DNA of 64,000 nt from Liolophura sinensis (lineage: Eukaryota; Mollusca; Polyplacophora; Chitonida; Chitonidae): assembly GCF_032854445.1 (NCBI RefSeq), contig NC_088304.1, positions 3,536,001 to 3,600,000 on the forward strand. The letters are read 5' to 3'. Of the stretch, positions 1-12,379 are shown one piece after another. Below the pieces are notes generated by a model. It searched no databases. It was not told where the DNA came from and saw only the letters and a program-made list of their open reading frames with translations. A program made the position numbers and the translations under genes. Every line of letters starts with the position of its first letter. Within the stretch, counting starts at the first letter, position 1.

Positions 1-137
1 AAATGCGGTTGTTATGAGTTTAAGTCTAGCTCATTCTGGCTTTCTCTACGGCCGCACAGTCTGTCATCCATCCAGGTGGTCTTGGGTTTCCTCGGGTTCT
101 GCCCGGTTTCCTCTCACCATGTATGGCTGGCCACCGT
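1..137 (+). mobile_element. SINE family 1 copy, diverged, cut by window edge
   Basis: Matches the middle of the recurrent SINE: a B-box-like gagtttaag near 16-24, then a GCTCATTCTGGCTTTCTCTAC block, a GGTTCTGCCCGGTTTCCTC block and a CTGGCCACCGT block. It ends before the usual GAAATATTCTTGAGT and GCGTAAAAC tail. The head lies beyond the window. Divergence is substantial, so it is an old copy. Confidence 0.75.
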
Positions 138-275
138 TCGAGGTAAACTGCCGCCCCTCGCAAGGTATACCTTCTGACTTAAAGCCGCGAGAGCCCGGAA
201 TACAGCGTGCTACTCAACTGCTAAGGGGATGGTCGGTCAAACAGCTAGAGAATAATGCTTTATTACACATTAATC

Positions 276-615
276 CACACATTGTATCAGATTTCCACAC
301 ATTGTATCAGGTTTTCACACATTGTATCAGATTTCCACATTGTATCAGATTTTCACACATTGTGTCAGACTTTCACACATTGCATCAGACTTTCATATAT
401 AAATCGGAATCCACACATTGTATCAGGTTTTCACACATAAATCGGAATCCACACATTGTATCAGGTTTTCACACATAAATCGGAATCCACACATTGTATC
501 AGATTTTCACACATAAATCGGAATCCACACATTGTATCAGATTTTCACACATAAATCGGAATCCACACATTGTATCAGATTTTCACACATAAATCGGAAT
601 CTACACATTATATTG
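276..615. repeat. Minisatellite, 20-bp unit growing into a 38-bp unit
   Basis: From 276 to about 410 the unit is about 20 bp (ACACATTGTATCAGATTTTC with variants). From about 412 it alternates with an 18-bp block (ACACATAAATCGGAATCC), giving a 38-bp unit repeated about five times with few differences. Both parts start with ACACAT, so the second block may be a diverged first block fixed by later amplification. Open frames crossing it are repeat artefacts. Confidence 0.9.
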
Positions 616-2459
616 GTGTTAAAAGGTGTTCCCATGTTTGTTTGGAGGGTATTTTCTCTAAACGAAAGTTTCACGACGCAGGTAAGGTTTTCTGGACTTG
701 GTTGACGTCTGAATATGAAATTTGTTGGACGAATAGACTAACTCGAATACATAGTTTATGCATTACATATGTGATGCTCTTTGACTAATGTAAAGGTGGT
801 GAACTGACCGACAGATAGACAAGGAGACGGACAGATAAACAACAGTGCAGACAGACAAAATGACAGATGAGCAGTCAGAAAAAAAATTCATAATAATTCA
901 AATTACCGAATATTATTATCTCCTTGGTATAAGCAATGTTATATATTAACGTGTGCATAATTAATAGGAGTTTTGGCGCCGACGTAGAATGACAGAATAA
1001 TATATATTGGGTACAATAACGTCTGCCGCCAGGCGACAACTAACACAATCAACGTTTTTTCACGCCAGATACATTGTCCTCTTCAAAATCATGGTTTGAA
1101 TATTAATTTGCGTTTCCATAAATTGTTTGGCGTTTATAAAATAACCAGTAAATTGAGACGCGACATGCAAATTTCCGGTACAGAAATCTGGCTTTTAACT
1201 CTATAATCGACTATTCCACAAGTTCTGGACAAGAGTGGGGTTCCATCTAGGTCCACGGGCTCAAACAGAGCAGCTGATTACCTGCGTATGTACACACATG
1301 GGTCTTCCTTAAGTCTGTTCAGGAAGACCCAAAAATTAAAACATATGAGTCGTTTTTCGTCGTGATATATGTCAGATCATGGATATATGGAATTTTGAAC
1401 TTTTTCTTTATTTATTTCTTAGCGCTTGAAGCCAGATAAGTTCAAAAATATTACTTTAATATACTGCCTAAAATTTCTGTACTCTAAAAGCTAAGATAAA
1501 ATGCAAAAGGGTGGAGGGAAGCGAGCAAGTCCAGTCAGGTGTATTGAGTTCCCTCTGTGCAAGTAAACAAGTGGACCACACGTAGCTTTGTCAAATAAGA
1601 GCCTATAGAGCTAAAGGATAAATATAGGATCATTTAGTAAGAATTTCAATTTGCTCAAATATGTGCCATTCTTCATGCATGCAGATTATTTTTTAAACCA
1701 AAAAGAGAAGATTTTATGGTCGTTCTCATTTGCCGAGCGTTATACTTGACATCATAAAATTGAAATCCTCAACGAAATTCACCACCCATTCTTAAAAGGC
1801 GAGTGACAAAGCAGGGAGACGATTCTTTTTCATCTTTCTGTGCAAACCCCACAGACACAGCAGAAGCTCTGTACTTGATCATGAAGATGGTTCAGTAATT
1901 AAGGACATGGTTATAATGAGTCCTGGATTGTCACCAGTAACCTAACACATCGGCGGACAGCAGCGAACTTTGTCTGATGAGTATGTGTGATATTCATCAG
2001 GCTTTTGTATAATGGACACATATAAAGCTGAGAAACTGTGGTGTATATTTGACACAAATTCTGCCCCACAGTCAAATAGGACGCACGATGAATATTAACT
2101 GGTGAGGGGTAATTTTGACCCTCATCAACGCCCAGGCTCTCTCTGGGAGCTTCATTAGCCCCTAACCCGCCGATTTCCTCTCTTAAATGCTGCCATCCTG
2201 TTGGCCCCCACGTCGCCGTCTGTCGGTGTGTCAAAACTGATATTTTCAGGCCGCGCGTCTGTCATCACCCAGGCGTCAGAAATTACCGAGAAAATTGGCG
2301 AGAAGTTCGGGGTTATGTATGAACTGCGTGTATATCAGTGCCGTCGTTAATTCTTTAACCATCGCATGCGGGCCTCACCGCCTTTTGGGTTTTTACAGCA
2401 TTGTGTACATAGGTGCAGGCTATGAACCAAACAACACTGCTCAACAACTGGAAGTGTGA

Positions 2460-2462
<3 letters not shown>
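616..2462. other. Unique AT-rich DNA, no gene seen
   Basis: No gene or clear transposon. A short GACA/GACAGA-rich patch lies at about 800-870. The block at about 1020-1200 is less AT-rich and non-repetitive, with several GCG-containing motifs. The block at 2090-2310 is similar; a 107-codon minus-strand frame across 1911-2234 has no recognisable domain. Confidence 0.5.

Positions 2463-2538
<76 letters not shown>
2463..2538. repeat. (AT)n microsatellite
   Basis: About 38 uninterrupted AT dinucleotides immediately to the left of the 24-bp minisatellite. Confidence 0.98.
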
Positions 2539-2540
<2 letters not shown>

Positions 2541-2546
2541 CGAAGT

Positions 2547-2750
2547 GTATGTGTTCATCATATGTCTGGGTTGTGTGTTTATCATATGTCTGGGTTGTGT
2601 GTTTATCATGTGTGTGGGTTGTGTGTTCATCATATGTGTGGGTTGTGTGTTTATCATATGTGTGGGCTGTGTGTTTATCATATGTGTGGGTTGTGTGTTC
2701 ATCATATGTGTGGGTTCTGTGTTCATCATATGTGTGGGTTGTGTGTTCAT
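2547..2750. repeat. 24-bp minisatellite, array A
   Basis: About eight and a half copies of a 24-bp unit of the type GTGTGTTTATCATATGTGTG plus GGTT. Period 24 keeps all frames open, which explains the overlapping frames on both strands. Related to the larger array at 2885-4045. Confidence 0.93.
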
Positions 2751-2890
2751 GTTTCGAACAGCAACTTTATCAGAAGCCCAGCTGCATATCATTAAAAGTA
2801 GAGAACTCCAACTCTTATGAGGAAAAGTTCGAAAAAATTTTAGGAGGAAAAAGTAGGCAATTACACACACAATTTAATTGGAAATGCATA
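2751..2890 (+). repeat. Interspersed repeat, copy 1 (between minisatellites)
   Basis: About 140 bp separating two minisatellites. It aligns by eye with 4231-4390: shared GAACA-CAGC-TT, then AAAACTCCAACTC-like, GGAAAAGTT-like, AATTACACA-like and TGGAAAT blocks in the same order. The two copies are on the same strand and each lies near an (AT)n tract, suggesting a duplicated element or a transposable-element fragment. Confidence 0.7.
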
Positions 2891-4045
2891 TGTGTGAGCG
2901 TTGTATATGTGTTTATCACATGTATATGTTGTATGCTCACTATATATGTTTGAGTACTTTATGTGCTTAACATATATGAGTTCTATGTTCGCCACATAGA
3001 GAGGTTGTACGTTTGTCACATACAAAGGTTGTACATTCGTCACATACAGAGGCTGTACGTTCGCCACATACCGAGGTTGTACGTTCGCCACATACAGATG
3101 CTGTACATTCGTCACATACAGTGTCTGTACATTCGCCACATACAGAGGTTATACATTCGTCACATACAGAGGTTATACATTCGTCACATACAGAGGTTTT
3201 ACGTACGTCACATACAGAGGTTCTATGTTGGTCACATACCGAGGTTGTACGTTCTCCATATACAGAGATTGTACATTCCTCACATACAAAGGTTGTACAT
3301 TCGCCACATACAGAGGCTGTACGTTCGTCAGACACAGAGGTTGTACGTTGGTCACATACAGAGGTTGTACATTCACCACATACAGAGGTTGTACATTCGC
3401 CACATACAGAGGTTGTACGTTCATCTCATACATAGATTGTACGTTGGCCACATACAGAGGTTGTACATTCGTCACATACAGAGGTTGTACATTCGTCACA
3501 CAAAGAGGTTGTACGTTCGTCACATACAGAGGTTGTACATTCGTCACACACAGAGGTTGTACATTCGCCACACACAGCAGTTGTACGTTCGTCACCTACA
3601 GAGGTTGTACGTTAGCCACATACAGAGGTTGCACATTCGCTACATACAGAGGTTGTACATTCGTCACATACAAAAGTTGTACATTCTTGACATACAGAGG
3701 TTGTATGTTCGTCACATACAGAGGCTGCATACATTCGTCACCTACAGAGGTTGTATACATTCGTCACACACAGAGGTTGTACGTTCTCCACATACAGATG
3801 CTGTACATTCGTCACATACAGAGGTTGTCCGTTCGTCACATACAGAGGTTGTACATTGGTCACATACAGAGGTTTTACATACAAAAGTTGTATATTCGTG
3901 ACATACAAAGGTTGTACATTCGTCACTTACAGAGGTTGTACATTCGTCACATACAGAGGTTGTACATTCGTCACATACAGAGGTTGTACGATCATCACAT
4001 AAATAGGTTGTGTGTTTATGACATACATGGGCTCTGTCTTCACGA
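2885..4045. repeat. 24-bp minisatellite, array B
   Basis: About 45 units of 24 bp of the type GTTGTACATTCGTCACATAC plus AGAG, most homogeneous in the centre (3000-3990). Both edges decay (2885-2985 and 4000-4045) toward the GTGTGTTTAT...CATATG form of array A. Short indels occur near 3720-3760 and 3870. Open frames up to 312 codons run across it on both strands; they are artefacts of the period. Confidence 0.95.
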
Positions 4046-4230
4046 CTTAAATAGAATGTATTGTCAAATAAAAATTCAAGTTTAGGTAAAAAAATTTTCA
4101 ACAATATTCAGAAATTGCTTTTATAAGGCTACAATATACAGGCATAACAAATCAAGGAACGCATGAATAGCCATGCTTAATAATTTTATTACGAATCTCA
4201 ATGAAACTTGTCATGATCACTTGTTTTTTG

Positions 4231-4520
4231 CAATCATATCTTGAACAACAGCTTCATGATAAGCTGAATTGTATGTATACTAGTAAAACTCCAACTCGTT
4301 TTAGGGAAAGTTTGGGAATTTTTTTCCACATGTGAATGAAAAAAGCAGCTAATTATACACATGCTTTTACTGGAAATTGAGATAGTTTTATAATTGGACA
4401 AAAACTGGGAAGTGGAAAAAAGTGTGTAACAGGATTTTTTCACTGTCAAAAATAAAAAGCTTAACAAGTTCTTCGTTTGGTTACGGCTTGAATTCCTCGT
4501 CCCGCTGTGCAAATGGCCTC
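4231..4520 (+). repeat. Interspersed repeat, copy 2
   Basis: The first about 160 bp match 2751-2890 in order and orientation. It continues through AAAAACTGGGAAGTGG and ends near a second (AT)n tract at 4563. No terminal repeats or coding domain seen. Confidence 0.6.
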
Positions 4521-4562
4521 ACATACAAGGAGGATAAATATAGACTACCATGAGCATAGACA

Positions 4563-4629
<67 letters not shown>
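4563..4629. repeat. (AT)n microsatellite
   Basis: About 33 AT dinucleotides following the second interspersed repeat copy, mirroring the association at 2463-2538. Confidence 0.98.
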
Positions 4630-4631
<2 letters not shown>

Positions 4632-7600
4632 CTAAATTATATATAACAATATTCTAAAATTGCGAAATTGTTGTTTTCTCCTAACAACATGGCTGATGGT
4701 TCTTGGTACATGACATGTTATACCAAGGTTTGACAAAACTCTTTACAAACTGAAAACAGCCCATTACACTTTGCAATGGCTAAGGTTTAAAATATATGTC
4801 TACGATTATACCTGCAATGTAAGATTAAAACATCTTTGTTATATATGAAAGAAATGGTGAACTCGATCACTGTCCGCTAGTACAAAAAAAACGTTTCACA
4901 TGAATAGAATGGCCTCCACCAACCGGAAAAAAGTCAATGTCAAATTAATACACTAAGCAAATCTGTGTTACATAAGATGTAATATCGAAAATTTTAACAT
5001 GTTACTAAAAACAGTTAAGACTTTAAAATTCATTAAAATTAGAAAGCAATTCAATGGTATTAAATTCCCTGTTCAAATTAAAACGACTTTGATTTAACAC
5101 CACAAGATACTATTATAATTAGTACATGTATTACATTTATTTAATAAAGTATCTACCAGTATCCCAAGTATTTAAGTGTGTTGTTATATGTATGGGTTCA
5201 CTATCTTGGTTATACAAGAAAAATTGTAGCTGAATATAACCGCTTTTTAATGAATAAAATCTAACTTATCCAAATGAAAATAGTGCAGTTCAATGATTGA
5301 AATATTTAAGCTTTCTTTTTCACACAACGAGAACATTAAGCGCATCGAATATATGTACAAACATGTATATAGCCCTTTGTTAGGTCGAATTATTATGTAT
5401 AGGACATATACGTACATACAACACAGTGTATACCTGTGGCAGTATGTTCGTATGTTGAAATTCATGGCCTAGGTGTAAACCACATTCTAAACACTTGGAA
5501 TACCTGTACTCTGAAAATTTCAGCAACATCATATGTTTTGCAGTGGTGATCGTAGATTCTGGATCAGCCTGCTGTGCAGAATCAACTATACGTATACAAC
5601 AGTTCCGTCCACGTAACTATGGGATGGTGATCTCATCTTGTGAAATATAGTTTTATTTCTCAAAGCGATCCAAGGAATATTATCTTGTATTCACATTTTT
5701 GTAGTAATTTTATCAGTTTTTTCTTTCAATAAATTCTGATAATGAATATTTTTAAAAAAATAAGTAATAAAGACGTTTAGTCATATTAAACGAATATAGA
5801 GAGATGGGCTCTTGAAACTAAGCATCCAGAAAACAAGGGAATATCTAGAAAGCTTCTCATTGGGATGGATTAAAACTTTGTCTCGTTCGAGTGGCTTCGT
5901 GCACTTATTTTCTCCCCACGAAAATCTCCTGGACAAGGGGCTGTGTTGTTGAAAACTGTTTCAGTGAGAGAAGGGCGTCACTTCGTACCTCGTCGGAGGG
6001 ACGGGCCAAAAAACCCGGCTCACGCATGGGGCATGTAGCATTGGTATTCGCTCTCACGTGAGTTGTTCAAAGAGCGAAGCGTTTGTTGACGAGGGCAGAT
6101 CTTGTTGACATGTTGACGGATGGTGTTGACTTGGTGCTCTCACACCAAACTCCCAACGACCAGAATCTTCCTGCAAAACAAGCCGCTAACTATGGAGGCA
6201 AACATTGGACTAACTCCTGAGGGGAACGCATGTTGATACAAGACAATACTCGCCTCGAACAAGATTATCCCTCTCCTCAGGATTATACCAGCCGACTTCT
6301 GATGGCCATATTTAACCTGGAAATCGCGAACATGGTAAAACAGCGTCAAAAATCTCTCAGCCGATTTGCTTAATTGTGTTTGTTGTCATTACTAATATGT
6401 TCTGCGAATGGACTAATCCAGGTAAATACTTGCGTCAATACATCCGAATTTTCGCCTACGGGATTCAGCAAAGGCTGAACTCGGAGTTTCGCCCGAAAAC
6501 ATCCAATCAAAGGACGCCAGAGTAAATAGCCGAGATAAATCGCCAGTTAAAAAGTTAAACGGAAAAGTTCTTTTTTTCAACACGCGATAAAAGCTAATAC
6601 AGAACAGCCATACAAATCTACAGGATCAACGAGCGCAGTGTCATAGCCAGTATTTCAGTGGGGTACAGGTTTCCACGTGAATGTGAGGGCCAAGGTCTTA
6701 TTTTTAAATGATCATTCTAGTTTTATTACACTTCTGCAACGGCTAAGGCATGGGTGTACGAACCCAGGGAACCATTCGGCATCAATCTGACTATTCCCCT
6801 TACAAATAACCGCCACCTAACCATCGAGAACTGGTTTCGAACCTAGAACGTACGAATATGCAAATAAAACTCTTCATCTACACTGCAATATTTTAATCAG
6901 GTTAGGTAATAAATCTATGTACGTTATACAATCACAAAGGAAGAAACGCGTCCATTTTCCAAATAATCGTTGCTTGAATGCTTAAAAACATGCATCTAGT
7001 GTATAGGTTTCTTGTGATTTATTTGTAGTTACTTTCTTTGATTATTAAAATGAACAAATGCAATAAAAAGTATAACCAATTGTTTTAAAATTACACAACA
7101 TTTTTTCTTAGAAAACTTGATAGCTACAGGTTCCTTAATTAGAGAGATAAATATACTCATCTGTAAATAGCAGTTCTATTTTCCGAGTGAAGAGACAAAG
7201 AGAATTTTGTTGTAACATCAAAAATCTTCGAATATTAACCTAAATGTGTATAAAATACACACAGTTTAAATGTGTAGGCTTATAGGCCCTATATGCCAAA
7301 TCACAACTGGCTTACAGTGTCACTGTTACAGCTCACGTAGTATCTGACCATTGCTACATATTCAATATACTTCTGATCCATAATTGCTGAATATGTGGTG
7401 CTCTGTTTTGAAACAGCATATTGACTTTTATTATATTCATTTAGCTTCGGAAAAGTGACTATGAATTTTTATGACTTCTAAATCTCTTAGTAATGCTCGT
7501 AATAATGTTAAGCTTACAAGCCCAATCGCATTTTATTAAAACTCAATTTACCACAGATATATACGCAACACATATGTTGTACTGGTAATGCATATCAAAT

Positions 7601-7726
7601 GTATATTAGTTAGTACGCAACCCGATATATCACATCGTAAATTGGCATGTTTAATTGAACCATCGTTCACAAAACAAAACAATGGTCAATTACATGATGT
7701 AAATTTGTTTTAGAGAAAACTCATCG
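4630..7726. other. Unique AT-rich DNA, no gene seen
   Basis: No repeat array, no gene. Long AT-rich stretches surround a GC-richer island at 5880-6560, described separately. All open frames are under 75 codons. Confidence 0.5.
5880..6560. other. GC-richer non-repetitive island, candidate regulatory element
   Basis: Composition rises above the flanks and CpGs are retained. The part at about 6310-6440 (a stretch from GCGAACATGG to AATGGACTAATCC) has the dense, non-repetitive look of conserved non-coding DNA. A 69-codon minus-strand frame at 6140-6349 has no recognisable domain. Enhancer role is inferred from context only. Confidence 0.3.
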
Positions 7727-7790
7727 ATTGACTGATTGATGATTGGTGTTAAACATCGTGTTCAAGAACATTTTCTATGGGTGATTATCC
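7727..7790 (-). mobile_element. Diverged SINE-tail-like fragment
   Basis: GATTGGTGTTAAACATCG followed by TGTTCAAGAACATTTTCTA resembles the reverse of the family 1 tail (GATTGGTGTTTTACGCCGTA, CTCAAGAATATTTCACT) with many changes. Could be a sister SINE family. Confidence 0.4.
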
Positions 7791-8088
7791 AGCGTAAGGC
7801 GACAACCTCTGGTAATTGACGAACTTTTCATTGGCAATTAAGGCGAGCTGAACGTGTGTGATTATTGGTGTTATCGGCAAGCATAACACCCCATGTAAGA
7901 CCAGATGAGCGCAGCCTTATCATGTCCTTATTAGAGGAGTACGGCTTCACGTTTGCTGGGGTATACATTAGAGTAGAATGTAGAATCAGAAACTAAGGTG
8001 AAAAATTGTTCATGTTTTCCACTTACGAAGAGGCAGCGCTCTGTCCGTATATCTTCCAATGGATGTGGGAGAGGTTCATGTAAGCCGA

Positions 8089-8135
8089 TGACGTCACCAC
8101 ATATTCTCTTGACGTTTCATGTACACGTATGACGT
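8089..8135 (+). promoter_or_regulatory. Three phased TGACGT (CRE/ATF-type) sites
   Basis: TGACGT occurs at 8089-8094 (full TGACGTCA), 8110-8115 and 8130-8135, all in the same orientation and 21 and 20 bp apart, close to two helical turns. A CCAAT pentamer sits just upstream at 8055-8059. Binding by bZIP factors is family knowledge; function here is inferred. Confidence 0.4.
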
Positions 8136-8899
8136 GTGGTCAAATCTTTCTTGTTTGCGGGGTTCTGATAAGAATACAGTTTAAAGGGAAGCTCCATCAT
8201 TCCCAACATTCATAGGGTTAAACTAATACCTAATGTCTGCATCCAGCCTATTGAAAGACAAGCATTCGAGATCATTCTTGAAAGAACGAACCATTTGCAT
8301 GGATTTTTCGAAACATTATTTGCTAATATTGATTATATGTCATGAGCTTATAATTAAAGCACATACATTTGTTAAATCTGTTGATTTCATGTCTTTTTGC
8401 ATGTGTAGACTCAAACAATAAGTTACCTGAACACACCTGACAAAAAACAACGCACCTGTTCTGGAGTTTACTACAAAGCCAGTAACTAACTGCAACATGT
8501 TGAGGGTAGGAACATGGCAATGGCGGAATCAAATTTTGTTTGACTACCACACTCTAGTCACTGCTCAGGTTTTACCCTCTATGCTGTGAGTCGTTTATAT
8601 TTTTATTATGTAAACTATAATTCAACCCTATATTTTGCGCAGAGAGGTTATATTAAACATCAATATGCCCCAGCATCACTGTATTAAAATTACTGGCGTT
8701 ACATCATGAAGTCATCTAAAATCAGATCCGTCCATATAGTTTGTGGACGTGTTGTAATTTGGTCTCTTTTTGCTTTCTCCAATGGATTCTTCGCTGGGGT
8801 CGATACATTGAAGATGTTTATTGATAGTTATAACACAGAAAGGAAGCTTTGCCATACTCTTCTATGGGGTCAATCCGTTCATTTTGAGGGTACATTGAA

Positions 8900-9480
8900 T
8901 TTTGCGTTCGAAACTGGCTGTACAGAGTGCCAATACCATCGGCTGGCTGGCGCCAACACAATGCCTGCCACGCTGGCGCCTATAGAAATGCTACAAAAAT
9001 GTGTTTGCAATGGACAGTTTTTCATACAATCAGCTCTTTGAAAGGCCTCCAGTTTTTACCACGCAATCCCAAAGCTTGTATATTGATAGCCCCACGGAGC
9101 GAGGCGTCCCTAGGTAAAAATGTCGGGGCTGTTTGCGGCAGGTCTTTAGAAGCCGGCACGAAAAGGTCCTACAGTCTAGCAGTTGATGATTGCTTCCCGT
9201 CACGTCTTCACCAACAACGAGACAATAGTAATCCGCCTAGGACCGCCTTCAACAAAATAGACCTTTGTTCGCGTATTGGCCTTCGAACCGTGGTCGATAC
9301 AGGCGTATGAATACAAATCTATCCGCGAGTAAACAGGCGGTAACAGTTATCCTTATCCGATACATATACTATAACTCGTGTCTTCAGTAGTCCCGGTACG
9401 AACGCGAGTTAGGGTCTCTGGACTCGACAGCTTGTGTGCATACGCGGTGTCCTAACATGTAAAATAAGCTGGATGACCCC
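8900..9480. other. GC-richer non-repetitive island, candidate regulatory element
   Basis: CpG-containing, repeat-free sequence against an AT-rich background. The open frames in it have no known domain and no good start context. Regulatory DNA is more likely than coding. Confidence 0.25.
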
Positions 9481-9967
9481 GCTGGATGGGCATAGTGATA
9501 AATATGTCCTATTCTATAAAATATTCATTTAATTATGTACTGTAACATTTTTTTAAACAATCTTAAGAAAATTCATGGTTGTTAAGACTGTTTGCAGTAT
9601 GAATAAATAGTAACATTGAAACAGCCTTACGTTTAATTAATTATCAACAAACAGAAGTTAAAAATAAGTTTTAAGAAAGCGAAAAACCATAAAAGTCGAT
9701 GTTTGTCAAACATTTATTGTTTTAAATTTACATACTTCAATATTTTGACCTTAGCTCAGTTGGAATAGACCATGATCATGATCGATTTTCCAACGACTAA
9801 TTTGTGACTTGAGTCAAAATTGAAACTTTGACCATTTCATCATAATTCTCACTTGACACACCTGGAAGTTTTAAATATTTGGGAAAATATGAGATTTTCC
9901 AAAACTTGTAGGTATTTCCCGACAGTGGGTATTGTGAATGAAAACGTGAATGAAACGTGAATGAATA

Positions 9968-10050
9968 GGCGGTTTCCTCCCACCATAGAGCCAGCCGCAG
10001 TCGTACAAGTGAAATATTCTTGAGTACGGCGTAAATCAAAATAAATAAAC
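9968..10050 (+). mobile_element. SINE family 1, 3' fragment
   Basis: GGTTTCCTCCCACCATAG, then CCAGCCGCAGTCGTACAAGT, GAAATATTCTTGAGTACGGC, GTAAATCAAAATAAATAAA. The tail lacks the usual ACACCAAT. 5' truncated. Confidence 0.85.
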
Positions 10051-10202
10051 AGGATTTGATAAATATTCACAATTGTTTATCGTGACGACATGGCGGTAAT
10101 ATTGTTCACATGGCGTATAAATCCATTATCATCATTATTAATCCACTCATTCACAAATTTATCTCCTATTATCTTTCATCAATACAACATATTTGAAATT
10201 TT

Positions 10203-10357
10203 ATTTAGTTATTTATTTATTTATTTGATTGGTGTTTTACGCCGTACTCAAGAATATTTCACTTATACGACGGCGGCCAGCATTATGATGGAAGGAAACC
10301 GCTCAGAGCCAGGGGAAACCCACGACCATCTGTAGGTTGCTGGAAGACCTTCCCACT
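10203..10357 (-). mobile_element. SINE family 1, 3' two thirds
   Basis: Reads from the tail (ATTTATTTGATTGGTGTTTT, ACGCCGTACTCAAGAATATT) through CGGCGGCCAGCATTATGATG to GACCTTCCCAC. One of the better-preserved copies. Lies 150 bp from an opposite-strand copy at 9968-10050. The tRNA-like head is missing. Confidence 0.9.
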
Positions 10358-10490
10358 AACGTTGAAATTTTAATTCGGCACATTCTGCTCAGTGCTCTCA
10401 TAGTTTCAGAATAAAACATATAAAGACGGAATTATATGGAGTTATGCAATATTGTTTCTTAGAGTCCCTATAAATCTGCTGACGAATCTG

Positions 10491-10553
10491 TCCGGTTTCC
10501 TCCCAAATGAAATATTCTTGAGTGCGGTATAACACACCGATAAAAAAAATAAA
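10491..10553 (+). mobile_element. SINE family 1 fragment with internal deletion
   Basis: TCCGGTTTCCTCCCA is joined directly to AATGAAATATTCTTGAGTGC and a short tail, so the CATAATGCTGGCCGCCGTCG block is missing. Confidence 0.8.
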
Positions 10554-11609
10554 GAGAATCCATATATGACATTAACCAGAAAAGATATGAAACTTACATG
10601 TATGCTTACATAAGCGTATGAATATTGAACACAATACAGCGCCTTACCTTTGGTCAAGCCGCAGAAGGAACTCTTGTCCTGAAAATCAGGTTGGAATATT
10701 TTCTTAAATGTTCACCGGAGAAGTTTTGCTTTCGCATATAAATATTATGCCATTTCCCAAATATTGCCGTTTGAAGAATAAACTCCTGTCGTTGATGACG
10801 TTTAAAACTTGTAGTGTCTTAAAGTTATGACGGCATGTCTATACTACATCTGAGCCTTCAGAGACATGTCGCTGTGAAAACATTGTAGCTCATATTTTAG
10901 CTGCCCTACGCGCCTTTGCTGCATGAGAGATAATCCTCACGTACTGTCAGAAATGTGAAGGTGAAGAGGACATTCATTCTCATCAATGTTTCGCCGAGAG
11001 TTGCATCAATTCTCCGCCCCGTTGGAATCATGTTGTTGTTTTTTTAGGCAAGAAAACCTGGTACATTTGATAATTTAACATTTTCACGTGGCTTATTTTT
11101 AATTTCATCGCACTTAATCATCACTCTATTTGCAACATCACAAATATTTAACATTGCTCAGTGCCATGCACGGTGTAAACACTTCGTTATGCCGAAAAGG
11201 TGGAAATAATAGAAAGCTGTTATTTCATAAACTCTTATTTCACTAATTATTTTAAACTTAAATTTAAAAAGAAAGTTCGACCAACTTTAGTGTTTGTTAA
11301 TGACCTTGACCTAGTGTACAAAATTCCATTATTCCACGGCATTCTGATCATTGTGAGTACTGAATACTATGTAATAAAAATAATTAATTTTTATTGCTAT
11401 TTAATTTAAACTGATTTAATGGTAATAGGAAATTAATGATTATTGATTAATGATTGTTGATGAGTGACTAATTCATTTTCTGTGTATACATGTGTATTTT
11501 ATACTTACATTCGTGTGTATTTTTCTGACATCCGGTTTTAAACTATAAAATAAGACAGCCAAATGTTAGGATAGCGATTTTACAAGTTAAGTTATATCGA
11601 AAGATAATA

Positions 11610-11735
11610 GCAGTTTATGATAAAGGAGATAATAGCAGTTTATGACAAAGGACAATGTAATTTTGTATGAGTGGGTATATACAGCGTTTATAATGGCATA
11701 CAGCGTTTATAATGACATACACCGTTTACCATCAT
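11610..11735. repeat. Two short tandem duplications
   Basis: GATAATAGCAGTTTATGA is repeated twice about 29 bp apart, followed by about three copies of a 21-bp GCGTTTATAATG-CATACA unit. Confidence 0.8.
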
Positions 11736-11766
11736 GAGTTGATTGCCAGGTAAAATAGAGATCGCA

Positions 11767-11795
11767 AAAAATAATAATAATAATGATAATAAAAT
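11767..11795. repeat. (AAT)n microsatellite
   Basis: About nine AAT-type triplets with one GAT interruption. Confidence 0.9.
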
Positions 11796-12379
11796 TAAAC
11801 AACATCGATATACTTACATTGTACCGACAAACACTTAAAGCATTTTTTTGAAAGTTTAAAACAATTACACGTAACATACGAATATGATTTGTTGTAAAAA
11901 CATGTGAAGAAAATATCTTTAACGAAGTGTTCGTGTCTTACATTTACATATCGATGACTCTGTCGCTCATACTATGCATGCTACAGTTGAAAATCAGAGC
12001 ATAGTAAATGAGTTATTATATCATAATTCGGAGGGGAAGGTGTGTAAGGTGTAAAGGTTACGTTTTACAGATTAATATTTAAGAAAAATAGACTTATTGG
12101 ATGAGTTGTGTGCACGAGGGCACAATTTTAATAGTGGGAGAAAAGCTGACAAGGAACAACATATATATAATATGACAATGTAAACTGCTGGCAGTCTGGG
12201 TTTGTATATATACCGCACGTGAAGGGCTAGAGGCAGTGGGTAAAAGTTTGGGCGGTAAATATTCAGGAAAAGGTGTGGGGCTAGAGGAACCGCGTCGGAC
12301 ATGTCGTCTACTCCAGAGTGTCTTCTCTTTCAGGAATAGCACGACTGGAGTCGAAATTTAGGGACGGCCCTAAATCCAG

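Larger units (their letters stand above)
7791..9967. other. Unique DNA with two possible regulatory patches
   Basis: No gene recognised. Holds the TGACGT trio at 8089-8135 (separate entry) and a GC-richer non-repetitive stretch at about 8900-9480. Overlapping open frames of 111 and 127 codons across 8706-9310 show no domain. Confidence 0.45.

Noticed and set aside
2963-3901. 312-codon plus-strand frame and several overlapping frames on both strands
   Set aside because: 24-bp tandem repeat; all frames stay open because the period is a multiple of three.
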